The notes beneath the pieces are model-generated. The model ran no database searches. It was given only the letters and a program-made list of their open reading frames with translations, and had not been told where the DNA came from. Shown here piece after piece: positions 1-7,970 of a stretch of 64,000 nucleotides of DNA. Positions within the stretch are counted from its first letter, which is position 1. Each line of letters starts with the position of its first letter. The position numbers and the translations under genes are program-made. The DNA is from Pilimelia anulata (lineage in GTDB: Bacteria; Actinomycetota; Actinomycetes; Mycobacteriales; Micromonosporaceae), in contig NZ_BMQB01000011.1 of assembly GCF_014647895.1 (NCBI RefSeq), positions 1 to 64,000 of the forward strand. Reading direction: 5' to 3'.

Positions 1-78
1 AGCCCTTTCCCCGTCGGCGGGAGAGGAAACGGCCGGTGGCCGGATCCACCCGCGGTGATGACCGTACGGCGAACACGC

Positions 79-117
79 CGCCGGGCGGGCGCCGTCCCCG
101 ACGGCGCCCGCCCGGCG
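79..117. terminator. GC-rich hairpin terminator downstream of the S8 protease
   Basis: A perfect 18-bp inverted repeat pairs 79-96 with 100-117 around a 3-nt loop. It lies 18 nt beyond the stop codon of the minus-strand protease gene at 136. There is no long T-tract, as is usual in high-GC actinomycetes, so termination is inferred from stem strength and position. Confidence 0.7.
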
Positions 118-135
118 AACCGGTACGGCGTCCGG

Positions 136-1338
136 CTAGGACAGCCGCACGTACAGCAGGCGGTTCGGGACGCCCTTGCCCGGGTTCTTGATCACGTTCG
201 GGGTCGCGTTGTCGACGACCCACTTCTTCACGTCCGCCGGCCGGTACGCCGGGAACTTCTCCAGCAGCAGCGCCGCCGCCCCGGCGACGTGCGGGGTCGC
301 CATCGAGGTGCCCGACATGCCCGCGCTGCCGCTGTCGCCGCTGTGCGAGGCCGAGGTGATGTTCACGCTCGGGGCGAGGACGGTGATGCACGAGCCCCAG
401 TTCCACTGGAACTGGTCGCTGCTGTTCGTCCCGCCCACGGTGATCGCGCTGGCGGCGCTGGCCGGCGAGTACGTGCACGAGTCCTTGCCCTCGTTGCCCG
501 CCGCCGCGACCTGGACGATGCCCGCGGCCGAGCCCCGGTCGACGGCCTCGTTCATCGCCTTGTGCGGGTACAGGTCGGCCCGGAAGCTCATGTTCGTGAC
601 GGCCCGGGTGCCCTTGGCCTTCTCGGTCACCCAGTCGATCGCCTTGATGATGCCGTCGTCCGGGCCGTTGTTGGCGCAGTCCAGGACGCGGACGGCGACG
701 ATCCTCGCCTCCTTGGCCACGCCGTACGTCTTGCCGGCGAACGTGCCCGCGGTGTGCGTGCCGTGGCCGTGGCAGTCCTGCGCGGTCGCGTCGTTGTCGA
801 TGAAGTCGTACCCGTCGGTGACCCGCCCGCCGAAGTCCTGGTGCGTCCTGCGGATGCCCGAGTCGATGCCGTAGATCGTCACGCCGGCGCCGGTGGTGTC
901 GTAGACGAACTTCTTGTCCAGCGGCAGGGCCTTCTGGTCGATCCGGTCGATCCCGTACGACGGCGGGTTCTGCTGCTCGCCGGCGCCGCGCACGTTCCCG
1001 CTGGCGTGGACGTACCTCACGCCCGGCTCGGCGGCCAGCCGGCGGGCGTCGGCGGCGTCCATCGCGACCGAGAACCCGCGCAGCGTGTGCTCGTAGGTGA
1101 ACCGGACCGTGCCGTCGTGCCGCTCCGCCAGCCGCCGCGCGGTCGCGGCCACGCCCGCGGCGGCGAACGCGCCGTCCTGCAGGACGACGATGTAGCGGCC
1201 CGGGACCGCGCCCGGCGCCCCGGCCGCGACGATCGTGCCGACCGCGGCCGACGCCGGGCCGGCGGTACCGGCTACGGCGGCCGCCAGGCCGGCGGCCAGG
1301 CCCGCGGCGATCCCGCGCGCGATGTTCGGTGAACGCAT
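136..1338 (-). CDS. Secreted subtilisin-like serine protease (peptidase S8)
   Basis: The gene encodes a 400-residue secreted endopeptidase. Residues 1-32 form a signal peptide ending in an Ala-rich stretch. An inhibitor I9-type propeptide spans about 46-113. The catalytic domain shows the subtilase triad: Asp159 in YGIDSG, His192 in GHGTHTAG and Ser345 in GTSMATPH, with oxyanion Asn282 in AAAGNEG. Length and layout fit the proteinase K/aqualysin branch, and paired Cys residues fit an exported enzyme. The open frame runs far upstream through the neighbouring gene, but the ATG at 1338 has GGAGGAAC just before it and begins a clean signal peptide, so it is taken as the start. A hairpin separates it from the S1 protease upstream, suggesting separate transcripts. 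The substrate is unknown. Confidence 0.95.
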   Translation of the reverse strand: MRSPNIARGIAAGLAAGLAAAVAGTAGPASAAVGTIVAAGAPGAVPGRYIVVLQDGAFAAAGVAATARRLAERHDGTVRFTYEHTLRGFSVAMDAADARRLAAEPGVRYVHASGNVRGAGEQQNPPSYGIDRIDQKALPLDKKFVYDTTGAGVTIYGIDSGIRRTHQDFGGRVTDGYDFIDNDATAQDCHGHGTHTAGTFAGKTYGVAKEARIVAVRVLDCANNGPDDGIIKAIDWVTEKAKGTRAVTNMSFRADLYPHKAMNEAVDRGSAAGIVQVAAAGNEGKDSCTYSPASAASAITVGGTNSSDQFQWNWGSCITVLAPSVNITSASHSGDSGSAGMSGTSMATPHVAGAAALLLEKFPAYRPADVKKWVVDNATPNVIKNPGKGVPNRLLYVRLS

Positions 1339-1364
1339 TGTTCCTCCAATGGGGTGGAAGGGGA

Positions 1365-1394
1365 CCGCGGCGCGGGCGGGTGCCCGCGCCGCGG
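1365..1394. terminator. Hairpin between the two protease genes
   Basis: A 13-bp perfect stem (1365-1377 with 1382-1394, 4-nt loop) lies 12 nt after the stop codon of the minus-strand S1 protease and before the S8 protease start. It probably ends the S1 transcript. Confidence 0.6.
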
Positions 1395-1406
1395 CGGCGG
1401 CGCGGG

Positions 1407-2219
1407 TCAGCGCAGGCCGGCGCCGATGGTGCGGACCTGCTCGTTGGCCCAGTCGCCCAGCACGCCGTTGAGCCGGCCGTGGGCGTTGTAGGAGGCGCAG
1501 TCGGTGCGCAGCCAGGAGAAGACGCCGTACACCCTGCCGTCGTGCAGGTACGGGCCGCCGCTGTCGCCCTGGCACAGCCCGGTGCTGCCGTCGCCGAAAC
1601 CGCTGCAACTCATGTACTTGTCGTCGTACTGGAAATTGATCTGCTTGCAGTTCTTCGGGTCGACCGTGGGCAGCGTGGTCTTGTAGAGCTTGGTGTTCTT
1701 GTTCGCGTCCTGCGAGTCGGACTTGCCGTAGCCGACGGCCGTCCCCTCGGTGCCCAGCGGCAGCGGGTCGCCGGACTTCGCGATCGGCGGGTACGCCATT
1801 CCGGCCGGCGTGGGGATGTCCGACCCGGCGACGATGACCGCCACGTCGAAGCCGGTCCGCCAGCCGTCGTTGGCCTGGTACTTCGGGTGCTGGCGGTACT
1901 CGGTGATGGGGATGCGGGCGCCGGTGGCGTCGGCGAGGTCGTCCCGGCCGTACACGAGGTACTTGTCGCCCTGCGCGTACTTGCAGTGGGCGGCGATCAG
2001 GACGATGCGCCTGGCGACGACCGTGCCGGTACAGGACTGCTCGGTCGGCCGCGCGCCGCCGACCCGGTGCTGGGAGATGATGAACGGGAACTCGGCCACG
2101 GTGGCCGGCGTGCCGTTGATGACCCGGGCGGTCCCGGCCGGGTCGGCGGCCGCGGCGGGCGCCGCGACGGCGGCGGCGGCCGCGACGGCGGCCAGGACGG
2201 ATGCGAGCGATCGGTACAT
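1407..2219 (-). CDS. Secreted trypsin-fold serine protease (peptidase S1)
   Basis: The 270-residue protein has an Ala-rich signal peptide (1-25) and a chymotrypsin-fold domain. The triad is complete: His78 in LIAAHC, Asp125 in FDVAVI and Ser220 in CQGDSGGP. The mature N-terminus is probably VINGTPAT (about 33), like the IVGG of trypsins. The residue six before the catalytic Ser, which sets S1-pocket charge, is Gly214 and not the Asp of trypsin, so Arg/Lys specificity is not expected; a chymotrypsin- or elastase-like preference is inferred. The start at 2219 has GAGGAG at good spacing. It is transcribed in the same direction as the S8 protease but separated from it by a hairpin. Confidence 0.93.
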   Translation of the reverse strand: MYRSLASVLAAVAAAAAVAAPAAAADPAGTARVINGTPATVAEFPFIISQHRVGGARPTEQSCTGTVVARRIVLIAAHCKYAQGDKYLVYGRDDLADATGARIPITEYRQHPKYQANDGWRTGFDVAVIVAGSDIPTPAGMAYPPIAKSGDPLPLGTEGTAVGYGKSDSQDANKNTKLYKTTLPTVDPKNCKQINFQYDDKYMSCSGFGDGSTGLCQGDSGGPYLHDGRVYGVFSWLRTDCASYNAHGRLNGVLGDWANEQVRTIGAGLR

Positions 2220-2397
2220 GGACGACTCCTCGGCGGAGCCCGGCGAGCGGGTTACTTGCCGGTGCGGGGTGGTGTCCGGGGACGGTAGTTCCGCCCGTAC
2301 GCACTCCGGCAGCCGCTTTGAAATCGACGTCGATGATTACGTCGTAATACTGTTGGGACTCTGTGGAAAACCGTTCGGCCGGGCCCCGGCGCAATGC

Positions 2398-3360
2398 TCA
2401 GGAATCGGGCCATTCCCAGCGCATGCCGACAATGCCCGGCGGCACGTCGTGCTCCACCAGCAGCGCCGTGTTCGACGCGCCGATCCACAGTTCCCGCCCG
2501 ATCTCCTCGGGCGCGCCGACCGTGCGGCGCTCGTGCCGGTGGCACCGGGCCGGCACCGCGCCGGCGGTGAACTGCACCTGTAGCAGGTACTCGCGGACCT
2601 GCTGGAGAAAGCGGTACTCGTAGCTCAGCATCAGCAGCGGCTCGGGGAAACTCCACGAGTACTCGATGTACGCCGGCTCCCCCGCCATCAGCATCCGGTC
2701 CAGGATCAGCTCGCAGGCGATCAGGCCCGCCGTGCGGTCCACGCTCACCCGCCCGGTCCGGCAGTACCGCGTGTCGGTCAGCGCCGGCGGGCTCGCCGGG
2801 TCCTCGTCGGCGAGGTACAGCACCCCGCAGTGGGCCACCCGGTCGGCGTTCGCCCGCAGGATCTCCCGCATCCGCACCCCGGTCACCCGGCGCTGCGCGT
2901 CCACCCCGACCAGGACGTGCGTGCTCAGCCGGCTCAGCGCCCCGCGCGGCGGCACCCCGATCCGGTCCAGCATCAGCCCGGCCTGGTCGCCGTCGAACAG
3001 CCGGCCCGCCTCCACCACCCCCGACGACCGGCCCACCCACCGGCCGCGGGCGCGGCGCGGGCCGAGCAGCCCGACCAGCGCGTCGGCCGGCAGCCCGAGC
3101 AGCTCCTCGACGAGCCGGACTGCCCGCAGCGACTCCGGCCGCTCCGGCCGCCGGCGGCCGCGCCGCCAGTAGCTCAGCGTGGTGGTGCTGACCGGTACGC
3201 CCCGCTCGACCAGGTACGCCCGGATCTCCTCCAGGCTCAGCCCGCCGGCCTCGATCGCCAGGTCCAGGGCCGCCGGGAACGGTCCGGCGCGCAGGGCCCG
3301 GAGCAGGTCGGCGCGCGCCGCGGAGCCGGGGCCGCCCGGGGGCGTCGCGTCGACCGCCAT
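2398..3360 (-). CDS. HTH (XRE-like) DNA-binding protein with large C-terminal domain
   Basis: The 320-residue cytoplasmic protein has an N-terminal helix-turn-helix at about residues 25-85; LSLEEIRAYLVERGVPVS followed by TTLSYWRRG reads as the turn and recognition helix. A Leu-rich linker follows. The roughly 220-residue C-terminal part (LSTHVLVGVDAQRRV, DTRYCRTGRV) is not a domain I can name. Such proteins are widespread in Streptomyces and relatives and are usually listed as XRE-family regulators. The ATG at 3360 is preceded by GGAGG at ideal distance, so I prefer it over a longer upstream start. It is a single-gene unit and its target is unknown. Confidence 0.7.
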   Translation of the reverse strand: MAVDATPPGGPGSAARADLLRALRAGPFPAALDLAIEAGGLSLEEIRAYLVERGVPVSTTTLSYWRRGRRRPERPESLRAVRLVEELLGLPADALVGLLGPRRARGRWVGRSSGVVEAGRLFDGDQAGLMLDRIGVPPRGALSRLSTHVLVGVDAQRRVTGVRMREILRANADRVAHCGVLYLADEDPASPPALTDTRYCRTGRVSVDRTAGLIACELILDRMLMAGEPAYIEYSWSFPEPLLMLSYEYRFLQQVREYLLQVQFTAGAVPARCHRHERRTVGAPEEIGRELWIGASNTALLVEHDVPPGIVGMRWEWPDS

Positions 3361-3479
3361 GGCACCTCCGGGTCGGGGCTCGGCACGGCGGACGGCCGCG
3401 CCGACCACCCATCATGCGCGGCCGCCGGCACGTTGTCACCGGCCGTCCGGCCGGCAACACATTCATCGCGATGTATCCG

Positions 3480-3963
3480 TCACCGCCCGGGACCGGCGCC
3501 GACGGCCCACGACCGCCGCGGCGCCGGCCGGTCGTGGCCGCCGTGGTGGCCCGGGTCGGTCGAATCGCCCGCACGGCCGGGCCCGGCAGCGGCAGGCCGG
3601 ACAGGTCCGCGGCGACGTCGCCGCGCCAGAAGCTCGTCCGCCGCACCGACCCGACCGGCCCCGCGTCGTCGTACAGCTCCTGGCCGCCCGTCCAGAACGA
3701 CGTCCGCCGGAACCGGTACTCCCGCCCGCCGGCCCGGACCGTCCACCGCCTGCGCCCGACCCGCTCGGCCGCCGCGAGCTCGACGCCGGCGTCGTCGGTC
3801 AGCGTGTACCGGGTGCCCCACACGTTGCCGCGCACGCGGTGCGCCCGCCCGTCGAGGGTGAAGTCGCCGCCGCTGCGCCGGCGTCCCGGGTGGCGAGGAC
3901 GGTACCGTCGCGCGCGACCTCGTACCGGTCCCGCCGGATGCTCGTCTTCCGCGCCGTCAGCAC
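3480..3963 (-). pseudogene. Frameshifted remnant of a small conserved actinobacterial protein
   Basis: Two minus-strand frames together resemble one small conserved protein. The first, from a GTG at 3963, reads LTARKTSIRRDRYEVARDG. After about 30 codons the sense continues in another frame as DFTLDGRAHRVRGNVWGTRY and then RRWTVRAGG and SVRRTSFWRGDVAADL. The switch lies near 3880-3895, where a few bases seem to be lost. The expected hydrophobic C-terminus after PLPLP is also absent. I therefore read it as a dead gene. The family has no known function; resemblance to intact relatives is from memory and not checked. Confidence 0.5.
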
Positions 3964-4000
3964 GCCCCCATCGAAGGCGCGCGCCGCACCCGCCGGGCGG

Positions 4001-4384
4001 TCACGAATAGGGGTGGTCGACCTCCTGCACCGTACGGGAGAGCAGGCAGAACTCGTTCCCCTCGGGGTCGGCCAGCACCACCCAGCTCACGTCCGGCCCC
4101 TGCCCCACGTCGACCCGCCGCGCCCCGAGGTCGAGCAGCCGGGCCAGCTCCTCCCCGGTCGACACCCCGTCGGCCCGCAGGTCGAGGTGCAGCCGGTTCT
4201 TGACCTTCTTCTCCTCGGGCACCCGCACCACGTCGATCGCCGGCCACGCCCCGTCGGCCGCCGCGATGCTGATCACGGTGTCGTCCCGATCGACGACCCG
4301 CCACCCCAGGACCCGACACCAGAACTCCGCAACAGCATCCGGCCGCACCGCGTCAACGGCCACCACAGCAACCCGACTAGCCAT
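4001..4384 (-). CDS. VOC-superfamily (glyoxalase-like) protein
   Basis: A 127-residue single-domain protein with the paired beta-alpha-beta-beta-beta modules of the vicinal oxygen chelate fold: AVDAVRPDAVAEFWCRVLGW at the start and VLADPEGNEFCLL near the end, where the Glu of EFC is a usual metal ligand. HLDL near residue 77 supplies another likely ligand. Members bind substrates such as bleomycin-type drugs or catechols, or are uncharacterised; this small cytoplasmic type is often called glyoxalase-like. No substrate can be assigned. It stands alone, between a decayed gene and a PNPOx-family pseudogene. Confidence 0.85.
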   Translation of the reverse strand: MASRVAVVAVDAVRPDAVAEFWCRVLGWRVVDRDDTVISIAAADGAWPAIDVVRVPEEKKVKNRLHLDLRADGVSTGEELARLLDLGARRVDVGQGPDVSWVVLADPEGNEFCLLSRTVQEVDHPYS

Positions 4385-4536
4385 CCCGCCATGCTCCCAC
4401 CGTCAACAGGACGTCAGACACCTTTCACCCCCTCCACGACGTACCCCGCCCCGGGTTGATCACAGCGCACCGGCGCGACCCGGCCGTACGAAAGGGCAGG
4501 CGTTTGCCGGCCGGTGGGGGCGGGAACGTCGCGGGT

Positions 4537-5022
4537 ATGACCGACACCGACACCCGCGCCAAGCTGATCGAGCTGCTCCGGGACTCCGACCTGTGCATGT
4601 TCACCACGATGACCAAGGACGGCCGGCACCTCAGCCGGCCCATGTCCATGCAGGAGGTGGAGGCCGACGGCGACCTGTGATTCTTCGCGTTCGAGGACTC
4701 CGACCTGGTCGCGCAGGTGCGGGACAGCCCGCAGGTCAACGTGGCGGTCAGCGACAAGGGCAAGTGGATCTCGGTCAGCGGCCGGGCCGAGACCGGCTTC
4801 GACCGGGCGCGCGCCGAGCGGCTCTGGCACAAGCAGCTCGAAGCGTGGTTCAAGGACGGCGTCGACACCCCCGGCCTTACCATGATCAAGGTGGCGGCGG
4901 AGTCGGCGCAGTACTGGGCGACCCCGCACGGCCGCATGATCACCATGCTCGAGTACACCGCCTCCGCGGTCCTGCGCACGGACCCGCCGGAGGCCGACCA
5001 GGGCTCGGTCCGGCTCCGCTGA
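4537..5022 (+). pseudogene. PNPOx-like (general stress protein 26 type) gene with in-frame TGA
   Basis: From ATG 4537 to the stop at 5020-5022 there is one reading frame of 161 codons, broken only by TGA at 4678-4680 (codon 48). Before it: KLIELLRDSDLCMFTTM and GRHLSRPMS. After it: FFAFEDSDLVAQVR, NVAVSDKGKWISVSG, RMITMLEY. This is the split-barrel flavin-binding fold of general stress protein 26. Relatives usually carry a Trp at the interrupted position (GDLWFF), so one G-to-A change (TGG to TGA) explains it. The rest of the frame is intact, so the lesion is recent, or else is read through, or is a sequencing error. Confidence 0.8.
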
Positions 5023-5157
5023 CCCCCGTCGCGGCGCCCGGCACCCGGCCCGTCGCGCGTCGGATAGGGCCGTGATAGCCCGCCGGTGCACAGTGTGAGG
5101 GTAGCCGCGGCCCGATTCCCGGGCCGGACCACGACGGGGGAGTTCGGAGGAGATGTC

Positions 5158-5535
5158 ATGCGAGGGTTCACCGCCGCGCTCACGACCGTGCTGACCGCCG
5201 CCGGTCTCGCCGCCGCCGCGGCGGGGCCGGCCGCGGCCGCCCGCCCGGTCGACGGCGCGTTCGCCGCGCCCGCCACCGACCCGCAGCCGGGGCACTTCCG
5301 CGAGCAGTACCGCGGCCGCGAGATCACCGGCTGGGGTCGGGACGAGGCCGCCTGCGCGTTCATCGACGGGGTGCGGCTGGAGCTGTACCCGATGGGCGCG
5401 AACAAGTACACCAGCGCCGTCCAGGCGTACCGCGAGGAGCAGGGCGTCCGGGCCATCACCCGGGCCTCGGTCCGGGTACTCGGCGAGTCCGACCTGACCC
5501 CGCCGGCCCTGCCCGACGACCGCTGCGCAGGCTGA
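5158..5535 (+). CDS. Orphan tyrosinase cofactor (MelC1-like) secreted protein
   Basis: The 125-residue protein has an Ala-rich signal peptide (1-30) and a small domain with the order seen in MelC1: EQYRGREITGWG, then a short strand region (ACAFIDGVRLELYPMGANKY), then TSAVQAYREEQGVRAITRAS. In Streptomyces MelC1 binds apo-tyrosinase MelC2, helps it load copper and leads its secretion. No tyrosinase lies next to it here, and the His-rich segment common in MelC1 is absent, so a different client or a divergent role is possible. The start at 5158 follows GGAGGAGATGTC. A strong hairpin follows the stop. MelC1 assignment is by pattern and is fairly secure. Confidence 0.75.
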   Translation: MRGFTAALTTVLTAAGLAAAAAGPAAAARPVDGAFAAPATDPQPGHFREQYRGREITGWGRDEAACAFIDGVRLELYPMGANKYTSAVQAYREEQGVRAITRASVRVLGESDLTPPALPDDRCAG

Positions 5536-5574
5536 CGCAGCACCTCACGCACCCGAACACCCACTGACGACCCG

Positions 5575-5618
5575 GACGCCGGCCGGGGGACGCTTCCCAC
5601 CGTCCCCCGGCCGGCGTC
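5575..5618. terminator. Bidirectional terminator between convergent genes
   Basis: A perfect 18-bp stem (5575-5592 with 5601-5618, 8-nt loop) sits between the stop of the melC1-like gene at 5535 and the stop of the minus-strand yjbQ-like gene at 5623. It can serve both transcripts. Confidence 0.8.
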
Positions 5619-5622
5619 GCGG

Positions 5623-6027
5623 TCAGCCGGGCAGGAACGAGAAGCGCACCTGCCGGTCCGGGTTGTCGCCGTTGGTGTCCACCAGGCACACCGACTGCCA
5701 GGTACCGAGCGCGAGCCGGCCGCCGAGGACCGGCAGCACCGCGTACGGGCTGACGAACGCCGGCAGCACGTGGTCCCGGCCGTGCCCGGCCGCGCCGTGC
5801 CGGTGCCGCCACCGGTCGTCCCGCGGGAGCAGGTCGTCCAGGGCGGCCAGCAGGTCGTCGTCCGAGCCCGCGCCGGTCTCGATGACCGCGACCCCGGCGG
5901 TGGCGTGCGGGACGAACACGTGCAGCAGGCCGTCCCCGGCGCCGGCCAGGAACGCCTCCGCCTCGGCGGTGAGGTCGAGGACGACCGGGGCGCGGCCGGT
6001 CCGGACGCTGATCAGTTCACTCCTCAT
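5623..6027 (-). CDS. YjbQ/UPF0047 family protein
   Basis: A 134-residue single-domain protein matching the YjbQ family: HVFVPHATAGVAVIE, a His-rich segment RWRHRHGAAGHGRDHVL, then PAFVSPYAVLPVLGGRLALG and a closing WQSVCLVDTNG. Family members form a small trimeric beta-barrel and have been annotated as secondary thiamine-phosphate synthases from complementation; the physiological role is unsettled. The ATG at 6027 (MRSELI) gives the normal family length, although no strong ribosome binding site is visible. The frame stays open upstream into the region described next, but that part does not belong to YjbQ. Confidence 0.9.
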   Translation of the reverse strand: MRSELISVRTGRAPVVLDLTAEAEAFLAGAGDGLLHVFVPHATAGVAVIETGAGSDDDLLAALDDLLPRDDRWRHRHGAAGHGRDHVLPAFVSPYAVLPVLGGRLALGTWQSVCLVDTNGDNPDRQVRFSFLPG

Positions 6028-6361
6028 GCCGGCCAGTCTGCCCGGCTGCTCCTGGCAGAACGGCGGCGCCCGGCGGCTGCCGCGGACATGCCCGGCCTCC
6101 GGGTCGGCCGAGGTGAACCGGAAGCCGAGCCGGTCCAGCGCGCCGGGGATGGCCGCCGGCGCCGGCAGCGGCTGGACGGCCAGCGCGTCCGGGTCGCCCT
6201 TGTCGACGGCCCGCGCGATGGCGACCTCGGTCCGCACGCCCATGGTCATGCCGGCCGGCGGGCGCCCGCCGGCCTCGGTGAGCGGCATCTCCCACGGGCA
6301 GGTCCCCGAGCGCGGCCGACGCCAGCACGCGGAACTGTACGTTTCGTCCACTCAGGGTCAC
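6028..6361 (-). pseudogene. Possible decayed coding region upstream of yjbQ
   Basis: These 334 bases hold no intact gene. The minus strand has two frames that could belong to one lost protein: VTLSGRNVQFRVLASAALGD from a GTG at 6361, and then, in the frame that runs into yjbQ, WEMPLTEAGGRPPAG, MGVRTEVAIARAVDKG and ALDRLGFRFTSADPEAG. Composition and codon use in the second part look coding. I do not recognise the protein. It could also be an N-terminal extension fused to YjbQ, but YjbQ proteins do not carry one. Confidence 0.3.
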
Positions 6362-6386
6362 CCCGGGTCACCCGCCCCGGGGGCGC

Positions 6387-7709
6387 TCACTCCTTGAGGG
6401 AGTGGGCCACCCAGACGCCGGGCTCGCGGTACGTGCCGACGTCGCGCTGCCGGTCGATCGCGAGCGGCACGAGGCCGTCCGGGATCACGTACTCGCCGCT
6501 GGCCGGGAAGGCCAGGCCCGTCCAGTCCCGCCACTGCGCGACGCTGCCGGTGACGGTCAGCGACGGCGCGGCGGGGCCGAGGACCCGGGCGCCCAGCGCG
6601 CGGTGCCGCCGCAGCTCGGGGTCGAAGGCCCGGCCGTCGGCGTCGCGCCACTCGGCGTAGTCGGCCGGGTCGTGCAGCGGGTACCGGGCCTTGCCCGCGG
6701 GGCGGACGGGCGCGATCAGCGTGCCGGCGCCGATCTCCGCGGCGGCCTCGCGCAGCGCCGGGAGCAGCGCGTCCGCGGCGTCCCCGGCGCCGGGGTCCGC
6801 GGTGACCGCCAGAGCGGCGACGGCGTTCGGCTGGCCGCCGGTGGCCAGCAGCTCGTGCGCGCGCAGCAGGGTGCCGTCCCAGCCGGCGGGCAGGTCCGCG
6901 GCGGTCCCGTCCCAGCGGAGCGGCACGGACAGGCCGGCGCCGTGCGCGGCGCCCGCGCCGTCGACCAGCACGGCCACGTGCCGCGGTACCCGGGCGAGCA
7001 GGTCGAGCAGGTCCAGCCCGTGCGCCGGCGTGCCGTACAGCAGGAAGTGCGGCCACCGCGCGGCGAGCACCGCGGCCACCCCGGCGAGCAGCTCCGGCCG
7101 GTCGGCGAGCCGGACCACCCGCAGCTCGCCGGCGTCCGGCGCGACCACGGTGCCGGGCGGGCGGCCGAGCAGCGCGGGGTCCATGACGTAGTACGTCTGC
7201 CGGTCCACCTCGCCGAGGCCGTACCCGTGCCGGCGCCCGACCAGGGCCAGGCCGCGGGTCGCGTCGCGGTCGGCCAGGTACGCGCACACGTCGACGCCGA
7301 CGACCGCGCCCGCCCGCCGGGACCGCTGTACGGCGCGGTCGGCCAGCTCCAGCGGGAGCCGCGAGCCCCGCAGGTCGGGCCGGACCACGGTCGGGCCGAG
7401 GTAGAAGATGGCGCCGCGGGCGGCGTGCCCGGGGTACCGGGCGGCCAGGTACTCGGTGCTCACCCACGACACGGCGGCCGGGTCGGTGGCCAGCGTGGCC
7501 AGGCCGGCGGGCCGGCCGGCGGCGTCCCGGGCGACGTACTTCTCGATCCGGGGGTCGGCCAGCTCGGCGGCGAACTCGTCCGCGGTCAGCGGCCGGCCGG
7601 AGGCGGCCCGGTCGGCGAGCGGGGCGAGGGCGGCGGCGTACAGCGCGTACAGCGGCTCGACCTCCGCGGCGGGCAGCGCGGTCTCGACGGAGATCGTGGT
7701 TCCGCTCAT
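6387..7709 (-). CDS. GNAT-like two-domain acetyltransferase-family protein
   Basis: A 440-residue cytoplasmic protein. The N-terminal half has a GNAT-like order: KYVARDAAGRPAGLATLA, FYLGPTVVRPDLRGSRLP (the acetyl-CoA loop region) and a following helix, then RRHGYGLGEVDRQTYYVM. The second half repeats a related fold (VLVDGAGAAHGAGLSVPLR, PNAVAALAVTADP) and ends with the stretch EYVIPDGLVPLAIDR and YREPGVWVAHSL. Single-gene unit; ATG 7709 follows GAGGTGAGG. The acceptor substrate is not predictable and no antibiotic-modifying role can be claimed. Confidence 0.6.
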   Translation of the reverse strand: MSGTTISVETALPAAEVEPLYALYAAALAPLADRAASGRPLTADEFAAELADPRIEKYVARDAAGRPAGLATLATDPAAVSWVSTEYLAARYPGHAARGAIFYLGPTVVRPDLRGSRLPLELADRAVQRSRRAGAVVGVDVCAYLADRDATRGLALVGRRHGYGLGEVDRQTYYVMDPALLGRPPGTVVAPDAGELRVVRLADRPELLAGVAAVLAARWPHFLLYGTPAHGLDLLDLLARVPRHVAVLVDGAGAAHGAGLSVPLRWDGTAADLPAGWDGTLLRAHELLATGGQPNAVAALAVTADPGAGDAADALLPALREAAAEIGAGTLIAPVRPAGKARYPLHDPADYAEWRDADGRAFDPELRRHRALGARVLGPAAPSLTVTGSVAQWRDWTGLAFPASGEYVIPDGLVPLAIDRQRDVGTYREPGVWVAHSLKE

Positions 7710-7970
7710 CGCGCCTCACCTCGTCGATCCCGGCGCCGGCACGCCGCCCGCCACCGACGATAACGGGATCGGGCGGGCCCGGCGGCCCGGATCGCGTTCG
7801 CGCACCGCGAACGTCCGACCTTTCCCGAACGGCACCTCCGCGCCGGTATCCCCTCACCGCCGGACGCGGCGCGGAGACGGCCAGCGGCGCCGGCCGCGGT
7901 GGGGGCGGCGGCGCCGGGCGGGATCGCGCATCGGTGGCGAGCGGTGGCGCCGGGCGGGCATGGTGGGGGG

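Noticed and set aside
136..2394. A single 752-residue minus-strand frame joining the S8 protease with upstream sequence
   Set aside because: The upstream third is an Arg/Pro-rich shadow of the S1 protease. The S8 gene has its own signal peptide and ribosome binding site at 1338.
4678..4680. Selenocysteine insertion at the in-frame TGA
   Set aside because: No SECIS-like hairpin is evident, and PNPOx-like proteins have Trp, not Cys, at this place.
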